From Nocardia caishijiensis NBRC 108228 (GTDB taxonomy: Bacteria > Actinomycetota > Actinomycetes > Mycobacteriales > Mycobacteriaceae): DNA of 64,000 bases. The DNA lies in NCBI RefSeq assembly GCF_001612825.1, contig NZ_BDBE01000039.1:124001-188000 (forward strand), in the 5' to 3' direction. Below the pieces are notes generated by a model. That model saw only the letters and a list, made by a program, of their open reading frames with translations, was not told the DNA's origin and made no database searches. A program made the translations under genes and the position numbers. Shown piece by piece: positions 44,998 to 52,576 of this stretch (the first letter of the stretch is position 1; each line of letters opens with the position of its first letter).

Positions 44998-45956
44998 GCG
45001 GTGGCCCGGCGAGCCGGTTCGCTGCGGTACCGCGAGACCGGACCGTCGATGCCGAGTACCCGCCAGACCAGCTTGGCGACCGGATTCATCAGGCCGATAT
45101 CGGTGGCCAGCGCGCGCACGTCGGTGAACACGTCGCGCTTGGTGTGCTGTGATTCGGCACTACCCCAGTACGCCTCGCGCATCACCTCGGCCGGAATGTG
45201 GAACTTGTCCACGAATTCCTTCGGCGGGGTGGCGATCATCGACAGCATCACCCGCATCACGATCGGGAACAGCACCGACAGCACCGACCGGGTGGCCGGG
45301 TGCATCGCAGGCACGTTCTTGCGCAGGTACTCGTGTGCGAAGGAGATGTGGCGTGCCTCCTCGGCCACGTGGATCTGCATCACCCGGTGCACCATCGGGT
45401 GCAGGTCGAACCCGCCGCGCAGCAGCGACTTCTGCAGGTGGTCGATGGGCTCCTCACCACCGAGCACCAGGGTGAAGAACAGCTCGGGGAAATACTTGAC
45501 CGCGGGCCAGATGACCATCGTCAGCTTGCGGTCGATCGATCCCATGCCGATCACATCGCGATAGCCGATGCGGTTGATCATCTCCTGGAACATCATCGTG
45601 TGGTTGCACTCTTCGGCAGCCTCGTGCGTGACGTACCGGAATTCCGGGTCACCGTTGGGTACCGAGATGAGGTACTGCATCAGGCCACGGATGAGCAACT
45701 GCTCGAAATCGATCCCGACCTTGGCGATGCCCGCCTGGCGCCACATGCCCATCGCGATCTGGCGCTCCACGGGCTGCGCGCGATACCAGGGGTGCCGTCC
45801 CAGCGGGTCCTCGGTCGGCATGATCCAGCGTGGATCGTCGGAATGCACCACCATTTCCGGTGCGTCCCAATCGATGTCGACATAGGGATCGAAGTGTTTG
45901 GTGACCGAGCCCTCGGACAGGCCCTGCAGAATATCGTGATAATCGGACAACGTCAT
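44994..45956 (-). CDS. AurF-family diiron N-oxygenase-like protein
   Basis: The 320-residue helical protein has three ferritin-like ligand motifs: HEAAEECNHTMMFQE (about residue 109), GGEEPIDHLQKSLL and HVAEEARHISFAHEY. They match the PF11583 diiron family whose type member AurF oxidises arylamines to nitro compounds. Coupling to a lipase makes an acyl or aromatic ester substrate possible. TAGGAG lies upstream of the ATG, and two sets of inverted repeats lie just beyond it (45974-46028). Note the nitronate monooxygenase 5 kb away: N-oxidation and nitro handling may be linked, but this is speculation. Confidence 0.83.
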   Translation of the reverse strand: MTLSDYHDILQGLSEGSVTKHFDPYVDIDWDAPEMVVHSDDPRWIMPTEDPLGRHPWYRAQPVERQIAMGMWRQAGIAKVGIDFEQLLIRGLMQYLISVPNGDPEFRYVTHEAAEECNHTMMFQEMINRIGYRDVIGMGSIDRKLTMVIWPAVKYFPELFFTLVLGGEEPIDHLQKSLLRGGFDLHPMVHRVMQIHVAEEARHISFAHEYLRKNVPAMHPATRSVLSVLFPIVMRVMLSMIATPPKEFVDKFHIPAEVMREAYWGSAESQHTKRDVFTDVRALATDIGLMNPVAKLVWRVLGIDGPVSRYRSEPARRATA

Positions 45957-45973
45957 CGGTGTCTCCTAGCGGT

Positions 45974-46000
45974 GGTTCCACTACTCAGTTTAGTGGTACC
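45974..46000. promoter_or_regulatory. Inverted repeat upstream of the diiron oxygenase gene
   Basis: GGTTCCACTA (45974-45983) and TAGTGGTACC (45991-46000) are 10-bp arms with one mismatched pair around CTCAGTT. The site is 18-44 bp upstream of the minus-strand ATG, a repressor position. The regulator is not encoded next to it. Confidence 0.55.
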
Positions 46001-46004
46001 GGCG

Positions 46005-46028
46005 GTTCCATTCAAGTGTAGATGGAAC
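46005..46028. promoter_or_regulatory. Second inverted repeat in the diiron oxygenase / sensor divergent region
   Basis: GTTCCAT (46005-46011) and ATGGAAC (46022-46028) are perfect 7-bp arms with a 10-bp spacer. The left arm repeats GGTTCCA seen in the neighbouring dyad 30 bp away, so the two may be tandem sites for one regulator. Confidence 0.5.
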
Positions 46029-46276
46029 TTCGTGTCACATATATTTCCGCACCCGGTCGACGGGAGCGGAATGAGGTCGAATCACATACGCCACCAACAC
46101 TTTCCGACCGCGAAAAGGGCACTGATAAGGTGTGTGCGGATTCGCCGGAAGCGCAGCACAGCGGGACGGGGACAGGCCGCACTCGCACCGTTGCACCGAC
46201 GGCGGCAGTCTCGTCGGAGGGACCGGCGAGGTTCCGGCCACCAGGCTCTTCGGCCGGTGAGACGACTAAGGAACCG

Positions 46277-47671
46277 ATGACCCCGACAATCGCGGTGTTC
46301 TTGTTCGGTATCGCAACAGTGGTGTTGCTCGGCGCGGTCGCGGTGGCGCTGGTCGCCCTGCGCAACGAGCGTCACGTGCGCGCGCGGCTGTCCACGGCAG
46401 AACGCGAGCTCTACGCGCACGACGAGGCGATGACGCGCCTGGTCGAAGCGACCTTACCGAGGATCACCGAAGCCATCCGCCGCCACAGTGAACCGGACGT
46501 CACCGCGGAGGTCCCCGCCCAGCTGCGGGACTCGCCGTTCGCGCACAAGATCGCGCGCATCGCGGCCGAGTACGCCGAGGACCTCGCCCTGGTGCGCGAG
46601 GAGACCCGGCTCGCCGCCGAGCACGACGCCGAGGAGCGCGCCGCCGAACGGGTCGAGGCGGTCCGCGACGAGACCCGCGCGCAGGTCGCCGCCGAGGCCC
46701 GTGCCGCGACGGGAAACGCGGTGCGCGCCTTCGGCACCACCGTGGTGAGTCTCGGCGCCGACGTGGGCCAGGTGGTCAGCAACGCGCTGCGGGAGAACCG
46801 CAACGACGAGGTGTACGGCACCTTGAGTCGCATCGATCACACCGTGCAGCAGATGATCCGGCAGGCGCAGTCCTATGTACTGGTCTCCGGCGGTCTGCCC
46901 GGCAGGCGGTGGCCGCAACAGACGGTCGACGACGTGGTCGGCGGCGCGACCGGACGGGTGCGCGACTACCTGCGGGTGCGGACCGGGCACTGCGACCGGG
47001 TGGTCATCAGCCGCGCCGTCGAGCCGCTGGTGCACACCGTGGCCACGCTGCTCGACAACGCTCTGCGCTATTCGCCGCCGTCGTCGTTCGTCGATGTCGC
47101 CTTCCAACAGGGACACCACGGCGTCACCCTGATCATCGACGACGCAGGCGTCCGGATGAGCCAGGAGCAGATGGAGGAGGCGCGCCAGATCCTCTCGGGC
47201 GAGCGGGTGATCGACATCAACGCGCTCGGACCGTCGCCGAAGATCGGCTTTCCCGGCGTGGCGGCGCTGGCCCGGCGCTACGGATTCGCCGCCTATGTCG
47301 ACGGACCCAATGTCTACGGCGGCACCCGCGCGATGGTCTTCATTCCCTCGGCGCTGCTCGTCGACAAGTCCGACTCCCGCTCGACCGAACTCGAGCAAGC
47401 CGCTGTCGCACCGGAAGTCATTGTGCGAGAGGATGTTTCCGAACCACTGGAGGTCGCGGCGGTGAGTGTCGCGACGGCACCGGAACCCACGGAACCGGAC
47501 ACGACCCCCGGCGGTCTACCCAAACGCACACGACGAGTCGTGACCCCCGCCGGGGACCGGGCCCGCGGCTCGGAGCTGCCAGGCAGGCCAGAGCTGGTCA
47601 CCGCCTGGCAGACCGGCTCCCGGCACGGTCGCGCCGCGGCCGAACGTTCCATCGACGGACAGGACAGCTGA
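46277..47671 (+). CDS. Sensor-like histidine kinase / GHKL ATP-binding protein (CvnA-like), second copy
   Basis: The 464-residue protein is a close paralogue of the one at 54-1442: helix IAVFLFGIATVVLLGAVAV, coiled-coil region, RIDHTVQQMIRQAQSYVLVS, N box LLDNALRYSPPSSFVDV and G1-type VDDAGVRM segments (here IDDAGVRM). The ATG at 46277 has AAGGAA upstream, and the context ACTAAGGAACCG resembles that of the paralogue. The tail diverges most. It overlaps the roadblock gene by one base. In conservons this protein passes a signal to roadblock and GTPase partners. Confidence 0.9.
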   Translation: MTPTIAVFLFGIATVVLLGAVAVALVALRNERHVRARLSTAERELYAHDEAMTRLVEATLPRITEAIRRHSEPDVTAEVPAQLRDSPFAHKIARIAAEYAEDLALVREETRLAAEHDAEERAAERVEAVRDETRAQVAAEARAATGNAVRAFGTTVVSLGADVGQVVSNALRENRNDEVYGTLSRIDHTVQQMIRQAQSYVLVSGGLPGRRWPQQTVDDVVGGATGRVRDYLRVRTGHCDRVVISRAVEPLVHTVATLLDNALRYSPPSSFVDVAFQQGHHGVTLIIDDAGVRMSQEQMEEARQILSGERVIDINALGPSPKIGFPGVAALARRYGFAAYVDGPNVYGGTRAMVFIPSALLVDKSDSRSTELEQAAVAPEVIVREDVSEPLEVAAVSVATAPEPTEPDTTPGGLPKRTRRVVTPAGDRARGSELPGRPELVTAWQTGSRHGRAAAERSIDGQDS

Positions 47672-48102
47672 TGAGCACTTCCCTCACCGACAGCACCAAC
47701 CGCCTGGCTTGGCTGTTGGACGATCTGGAGCTCGACGGCGTGCGGTTCGCGGTCCTGTTATCCGACGACGGGCTCCGGGTGGCCCATTCGCCCGGCATCA
47801 GCAAGGACGAGGCCGAACGATTCGCCGCCGCGGCCTCTGGGCTGCGCTCGCTCGGCAAGGCGCTCGGTGAGTTCTGCGGCGGGTATCCGAACGCGGTGCG
47901 CCAGAACATGACCGAGTACGACGAGGGAATGATCCTGATCACCGCCGCGGGCGCGGGCACCCTGCTCGGGGTCGCGACGACGGCGGAGGTCGATCTCGGA
48001 CTCGTCGCGCACCGGATGAACGAACTGGCCGAACGGGTCGGCCGCGAACTTGGTGCCCCGCCTCGGCGCGATGAATTCCGTCGAGCGGAGATCTCGCTGT
48101 GA
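47671..48102 (+). CDS. Roadblock/LC7-domain protein (CvnB-like)
   Basis: The 143-residue protein has the roadblock fold: NRLAWLLDDLELDGVRFAVLLSDDGLRVAHS, a central helix with KDEAERFAAAASGLRSLGKAL, and strands MILITAAGAGTLLGVATTAEVDLGLVAHRM. Roadblock proteins regulate small GTPases; none is encoded here, and the DUF742 gene usually next in a conservon is also missing. ATG overlaps the sensor stop; the 3' end overlaps the P450-like gene by 4 bp (GTGA). Confidence 0.9.
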   Translation: MSTSLTDSTNRLAWLLDDLELDGVRFAVLLSDDGLRVAHSPGISKDEAERFAAAASGLRSLGKALGEFCGGYPNAVRQNMTEYDEGMILITAAGAGTLLGVATTAEVDLGLVAHRMNELAERVGRELGAPPRRDEFRRAEISL

Positions 48103-49346
48103 CCCTCGAGACCTCCTTCGGCGCCGCTCCCATCTCACCCGACTCCAACAGCGGGCAGGCCAGGATGGCGTTGTACTCGGAGGAGTTCGCGGCCGACCCG
48201 CAAGGCGCCTATCGCGACATGCGGCGCCGCTTCGGCTCGCTCGTCCCGGTCGACCTCGCGCCCGGTGTGCCCGCCACCCTGGTGATCGGCTATCGCACCG
48301 CGGTGCACATCCTCAACGACCCCGACCACTTCCCCGCCGACGCGCGCGTGTGGGAACGGACGGTACCCGAAGACTGCCCGGTGCTGCCGGTGATGCGTTA
48401 CCGTCCCACCGCACTGCGCACCGCGGGCGCCGAGCACGCGCGCTACCGGCAGGCCACCGTCGCCAGCTTGGCCGGGGTGGACCTGTACCGGCTGCAACGC
48501 ACCGTCGAGCAGATCACCATCCCGCTGATCAACGAGTTCTGCGCCGACGGCAGCGCGGAACTGCTGAGTCAGTACGGCTTCCCGGTCGCCTTCGCGGCCC
48601 TCAATTCGATGCTCGGCGCACCCGAGGACATCGGCGCCCGAGCCGCCGCGGGCATGGCGGCGATTCTCGAGGGCGGCGCGGACGCCGTGCAGGGCGGTCA
48701 GGTCCTCGAGGACGCGCTCTACGAACTGATCCGCCACAAGCAGCTCGATCCGGGTGACGACGTGGCCACCCGCCTCGTACAACACCCGGCCCGCCTCAAC
48801 GACGAGGAGCTGATGAACCAGCTGCTCACCATGTACGCCACGGGTATCGAGCCGATGCTGAACCTGATCCTCAACACGGTGCGCCTGATGCTCACCGATC
48901 AGCGTTTCGCAGGCAGCATCCTCGGCGGCAGCCTGTCGACGCGGGACGCGCTCGACGAAGTGCTCTACACCGACCCGCCGATCGCCAACCACTGCACCAC
49001 CTATCCGCGCCAACCGGTTCTCGTCGAGGACGTGTGGCTGCCCGCGCATCAGCCGGTCGTGGTGAGCATGGCGGCCTGTAACACCGATCCGGCCATCGGC
49101 ACGGGTGAGTTCCTCGACAACCGCGCCCACCTGGCCTGGAGCACCGGCCCGCACGGTTGCCCGGCCAAGTCCCCCGCGTATCTGATCGTCCAGGAAGCCA
49201 TCGATCAGTTGCTCGACGCCCTGCCCGAAATGCGGCTCGCGGTGCCGGAGTCGGAGCTGGTCTGGCGACCAGGCCCGTTCCATCGGGCCCTGACGTCGCT
49301 CCCTGTCACCTTCCCCGAGACCGCGCCGATGCCGGTCCCGAATTGA
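48099..49346 (+). CDS. Degenerate cytochrome P450-family protein
   Basis: The 415-residue protein keeps the P450 framework and the heme thiolate loop (AWSTGPHGCPAKS, Cys354), with Trp in place of the usual Phe. Two catalytic signatures are altered. The ExxR motif of the K helix is EVLY (Glu287, Tyr290 instead of Arg), and the I-helix AGx(D/E)T pattern reads TGIEP (Pro252 for Thr). It may bind heme without normal monooxygenation. Conservon operons often end with a P450; here it directly follows the roadblock gene, with GTG overlapping the previous stop. Confidence 0.82.
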   Translation: MTLETSFGAAPISPDSNSGQARMALYSEEFAADPQGAYRDMRRRFGSLVPVDLAPGVPATLVIGYRTAVHILNDPDHFPADARVWERTVPEDCPVLPVMRYRPTALRTAGAEHARYRQATVASLAGVDLYRLQRTVEQITIPLINEFCADGSAELLSQYGFPVAFAALNSMLGAPEDIGARAAAGMAAILEGGADAVQGGQVLEDALYELIRHKQLDPGDDVATRLVQHPARLNDEELMNQLLTMYATGIEPMLNLILNTVRLMLTDQRFAGSILGGSLSTRDALDEVLYTDPPIANHCTTYPRQPVLVEDVWLPAHQPVVVSMAACNTDPAIGTGEFLDNRAHLAWSTGPHGCPAKSPAYLIVQEAIDQLLDALPEMRLAVPESELVWRPGPFHRALTSLPVTFPETAPMPVPN

Positions 49347-49366
49347 CCAGTCGACGGAAGAAAAAA

Positions 49367-49386
49367 TCTACAGTGGCAACTGTAGA
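49367..49386. promoter_or_regulatory. Inverted repeat, candidate operator or attenuator
   Basis: TCTACAGT (49367-49374) and ACTGTAGA (49379-49386) are perfect 8-bp arms with a 4-nt loop, 20 bp beyond the P450 stop. An A6 run precedes the left arm, so on the minus strand this would look like an intrinsic terminator; on the plus strand it may be an operator for the MerR gene at 49600. Confidence 0.45.
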
Positions 49387-49416
49387 CATTGTGCTTCACC
49401 AGTTGTAAGGTCGCTG

Positions 49417-49544
49417 ATGTACACGAGCTTCGACACAACCGGCAGTCACAGGAGGTGGTGGTCACTGAGCAGTCACTTACCAGTCCCGCGTCCCGGAGAG
49501 TGTCGGGGTGCGGAGTGAATGTGAAGTCAATCCCTCGTTTGTAG
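49417..49544 (+). other. Leader region with two overlapping short open frames
   Basis: An ATG at 49417 with AGG 6 bp upstream opens a 33-codon frame ending at 49518. A second frame (about 28 codons, GTG at 49458, stop at 49544) begins next to a strong AGGAGG and ends in VNVKSIPRL. They are too short to judge by content. Together with the strong hairpin that follows, a translated leader is possible. Confidence 0.25.
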
Positions 49545-49548
49545 ATCC

Positions 49549-49577
49549 CAGGCCCGGCGCCACACGCGCCGGGCCTG
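49549..49577 (+). terminator. Strong GC-rich hairpin before the MerR gene
   Basis: CAGGCCCGGCGC (49549-49560) and GCGCCGGGCCTG (49566-49577) form a perfect 12-bp stem with a CACAC loop. No T-tract follows. The hairpin lies 22 bp before the MerR start, so it is either the end of a short leader transcript or an attenuator. Confidence 0.55.
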
Positions 49578-49599
49578 CCAGCGTTGACCGAGAGGTGCT

Positions 49600-49950
49600 G
49601 TGCAGCACGTGGACACCGACGACGGCATCACTGCCGCCGACCGACTCGAAGACGACGACTACCCCGCCTACAGTATGGGTCGCGCCGCCGAAATCCTCGG
49701 CGTCACCCAGTCGTTTCTGCGCGCCCTCGACGCCGCCGAACTGCTGACCCCGCAGCGCTCCACCGGCGGCCACCGCCGCTACTCCCGATATCAGCTGCGC
49801 ATCGCCGCGCGGGTACGTGGACTCGTCGACGCGGGCAACACCCTCGAATCCTCGTGCCGCATCGTGATTCTGGAAGACCAGCTCGCCGAGGCCGAGCGCA
49901 TCAACGCCGATCTGCGCGAGGCGCTGCACAATCGCCGCACCGACAGCTGA
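49600..49950 (+). CDS. MerR-like helix-turn-helix regulator
   Basis: The 116-residue protein has a MerR-type winged helix: YSMGRAAEILGVTQSFLRALDAAELLTPQRSTGGHRRYSRYQLRIAARV (about residues 23-71). A C-terminal coiled coil follows (LEDQLAEAERINADLREAL). There is no metal- or drug-binding extension, so it probably senses through a partner or regulates constitutively. GTG start with GAGAGG upstream. It is followed after 4 bp by the DUF885 gene, suggesting an operon. Confidence 0.82.
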   Translation: MQHVDTDDGITAADRLEDDDYPAYSMGRAAEILGVTQSFLRALDAAELLTPQRSTGGHRRYSRYQLRIAARVRGLVDAGNTLESSCRIVILEDQLAEAERINADLREALHNRRTDS

Positions 49951-49954
49951 CAGC

Positions 49955-51610
49955 GTGCGCGCCGACTCCGAGGTCCACTCGATCTGCGACCGGTATGTGG
50001 ACGACTTCGCCGACGCCGACCCGGTCATGGCGACCCTGCTCGGCATCACCGGCCGCGACGATCAGCTCACCGACTACTCACCCGCCGGGTACGCGGCGCG
50101 AGCCGACCTCGCCCACCGCGCGGCGAGTGCCATCGCCTCGACGACACCCGACGACGACGAGCGGATCGCGCGAGCGGTGTTCGCCGAGCGCATCGGCATC
50201 GAGGTCGAACTACACGATGCCGGTCTGCGCCTGGGGGCGTTGAATGTCATCGCATCGCCGGTTCAGGACGTGCGGATGGTGTTCGACGTGATGGCGAGCG
50301 ACACCGCCGAGGACTGGACGATGATCGGCGATCGGCTCGCCGCTGTGCCGAAATGCCTCGCGGGCCTGCGCGATTCCCTGCTCACCGCGCAGCAGCGCGG
50401 TCGGGGTGCCGCGATGCGGCAGGTACTCGAGACAGCCCGGCAGGCCGAGACATGGGCAGCCGGATTCTTCGCCACCTTCACCGCGGCCGCCGAGCACGTG
50501 CCGGGCGCACCCGATCTGGCCCGCGTGGCCTCGGCCGCCGATCGGGCATTCGGCGAGCTGGCGATGTTTCTGCGCACCGAGCTCGCGCCCCACGCTCCCC
50601 GCGCCGACGCGGTGGGCGAGGACACCTACCGGCTGTGGTCGCGGTATTTCACCGGAACCGCCGTCGACCCGCACGCGGCCTACGCCTGGGGTTGGACGGA
50701 ATTGGACCGCATCCATCGCGAGCTGGCCGCCGTGGCGGGCCGTATCGCACCGGGGGCGTCCATCGCCTCGGCCGCCGCGGTCCTCGACGCCGACACCGAC
50801 TACCACCTGCACGGGCGCACTGCCCTGCAAGCCTGGCTGCAGGAGACGTCCGATCGAGCTCTGGACGCGCTAGGCGGCGTGCACTTCGAGATTCCGGACG
50901 AACTGATGGCGCTGGAGTGCCGGATCGCACCGCCGGGCGGCGGGGTCGGCGCGTACTACGTCGGACCGAGCGAGGATTTCCGCCGACCCGGCCGGATGTG
51001 GTGGTCGGTGGAGCCGCGGCGGGAGCTGTTCCTCAGCTGGCGTGAGATCAGCACCGTCTACCACGAGGGTGTGCCGGGCCACCACCTCCAGGTGGCCACC
51101 GCGGTACGGGAGGCCCGGTCCCTCAACCGGTTTCAGCGACTCCTGTCGTTCGTGGACGGCCACGGCGAAGGCTGGGCGCTCTACGCCGAGCGCCTCATGC
51201 GGGAACTGGGCTTCCTCGACGAGGACGGGGCCCTGTTCGGCATGCTCGCCGAACAACTCTTTCGCGCCGCCCGCGTCGTGCTCGACATCGGCCTGCACCT
51301 CGAACTGCCGATTCCGTCCGGTACCGGTTTCCACGAGGGTGAACGCTGGACTCCGGACCTCGGCCGGGAGTTCCTGCTGACCAGAACCCTGAAGGACGCG
51401 ACCACCGCCCGCGACGAGATCGCCCGCTATCTGGGCTGGCCCGGCCAAGCCGCCGCCTACAAACTCGGCGAACAAGCCTGGCTCGCGGCCCGCGAGGACG
51501 CCAGACTCCGCGCGGGCGCTTCGTTCGACCTGAAGCACTTCCACACCCGTGCCCTGCGGCTGGGTGGGATGGGGTTGGACACCCTCCGCACGCAATTGGT
51601 GCTGGACTGA
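49955..51610 (+). CDS. DUF885-family protein, predicted metallopeptidase
   Basis: The 551-residue protein contains the DUF885 zinc signature YHEGVPGHHLQ (HExxxHH-type) and a downstream Glu in GHGEGWALYAERLMRE, the arrangement of gluzincin-like peptidases. There is no signal peptide, so a cytoplasmic oligopeptidase role is likely. The GTG at 49955 gives VRADSEVHSICDRYVDDF, the normal family N-terminus. It converges on the DUF2797 gene. Confidence 0.84.
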   Translation: MRADSEVHSICDRYVDDFADADPVMATLLGITGRDDQLTDYSPAGYAARADLAHRAASAIASTTPDDDERIARAVFAERIGIEVELHDAGLRLGALNVIASPVQDVRMVFDVMASDTAEDWTMIGDRLAAVPKCLAGLRDSLLTAQQRGRGAAMRQVLETARQAETWAAGFFATFTAAAEHVPGAPDLARVASAADRAFGELAMFLRTELAPHAPRADAVGEDTYRLWSRYFTGTAVDPHAAYAWGWTELDRIHRELAAVAGRIAPGASIASAAAVLDADTDYHLHGRTALQAWLQETSDRALDALGGVHFEIPDELMALECRIAPPGGGVGAYYVGPSEDFRRPGRMWWSVEPRRELFLSWREISTVYHEGVPGHHLQVATAVREARSLNRFQRLLSFVDGHGEGWALYAERLMRELGFLDEDGALFGMLAEQLFRAARVVLDIGLHLELPIPSGTGFHEGERWTPDLGREFLLTRTLKDATTARDEIARYLGWPGQAAAYKLGEQAWLAAREDARLRAGASFDLKHFHTRALRLGGMGLDTLRTQLVLD

Positions 51611-51647
51611 CCGGGCCCGCCGACCCCCGCCCGGGTGCTCCCGCGTT

Positions 51648-52553
51648 TCAGAACAGGCTGGTCTGAGCCGGTTCCGGGGTGACGTCGATGGTCGGGTCGA
51701 GTTCGATGCGGCGACCGACGAGGCGGGAGTCGTTGACCAACACCAGTTCGGCGGCACCCGCCCGGTCGCGGCAGGCGAGGGTGTGGCCGTGGGCGGCGAC
51801 GGCGTCGAAGACGTACTCGCCTGCCGCCGAGGTGATTTCGACGGGGTCCGGGAATCGGCCGCTGGCCTGGATGGTCGTGTAGAAGTCGCGGCCGCCGGAC
51901 CAGGCGATGTCGGTGCGGACGATCTCGTCGGGGAGGGCGCTGGCCGCATGCGCGGCGGCCTCGTCGACCGCGGCTTCCACGGCCGACCACGGTCGCAGCG
52001 GCCGGGTGAGGATCCGCGTCTTCGTGACGCCCGGCACCGACTGCCGAAGTCCGGCCCGCTCGGTCACCACCCGTTCGAGTTCGCGCACGTACAGTCCGTC
52101 GGGCGAATCGGTGATGAACCGGGCGGCGAGCGCACCCTGCTCGAACAGGCGGCGGTGCCGGCGCTGCGCGGAGGCGGTCCCGACCTTGGCCATTCCGTCC
52201 CCGAAGTACGCGATGTAGAGGTGGTGCGGGCGGGCCATGTAATCACGCACCTGTTCGGGCAGTGTGGTGAGCGGGCCCCGATGACTGTGCACGACCGACC
52301 ACCCCTCCCGGATCCGGCACCGCTCGCACTGATGACCGGTGTCGACGCGCGCCTCGTGCGGACAGGGACGGCGGCCCGGCTCCGCGCCGAACGCGCGATA
52401 GCCGAGGCAGTAGCGGCCCTCGGCGACCCGGAACGCCAGGCGGGTACCGACGCCAGGCAGCCGGTCGACGGTGCCGTCGCCACCTTGCAACTCGTACCAC
52501 CATCGACCCTGTTCGTCCCAGCGCGTGCCGCAGTACAGGGCGGTGGAGGTCAT
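51648..52553 (-). CDS. DUF2797-family protein
   Basis: The 301-residue protein has a possible zinc knuckle (CPHEARVDTGHQCERC) and a GIY-YIG-like stretch (LYIAYFGDGMAKVGTASAQRR), as in DUF2797. The function is unknown; the GIY-YIG-like part suggests nucleic acid contact. There is no ribosome site; TAGATT lies 7 bp before the ATG and fits a -10 box, so the mRNA may be leaderless. Confidence 0.78.
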   Translation of the reverse strand: MTSTALYCGTRWDEQGRWWYELQGGDGTVDRLPGVGTRLAFRVAEGRYCLGYRAFGAEPGRRPCPHEARVDTGHQCERCRIREGWSVVHSHRGPLTTLPEQVRDYMARPHHLYIAYFGDGMAKVGTASAQRRHRRLFEQGALAARFITDSPDGLYVRELERVVTERAGLRQSVPGVTKTRILTRPLRPWSAVEAAVDEAAAHAASALPDEIVRTDIAWSGGRDFYTTIQASGRFPDPVEITSAAGEYVFDAVAAHGHTLACRDRAGAAELVLVNDSRLVGRRIELDPTIDVTPEPAQTSLF

Positions 52554-52576
52554 CCGGCGAATCTAGGCGATGGGGC

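Larger units (their letters stand above)
45957..46276. other. Divergent control region between the diiron oxygenase and the sensor operon
   Basis: The 320-bp gap contains two dyads next to the diiron oxygenase and the 16-bp element shared with the first sensor locus (46022-46037). An upstream in-frame extension of the sensor gene covers most of the rest but reads as low-complexity non-coding sequence. No RNA gene was recognised. Confidence 0.5.

Noticed and set aside
43492..45564. 690-codon plus-strand open frame
   Set aside because: Antisense to the lipase and diiron oxygenase genes; composition is Arg/Gly/Gln-rich as expected for a shadow frame.
45910..45940. AGAAT followed by ATAA inside the diiron oxygenase gene as a motif copy
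   Set aside because: Spacing is off by one, the last base does not fit and it lies in coding sequence.
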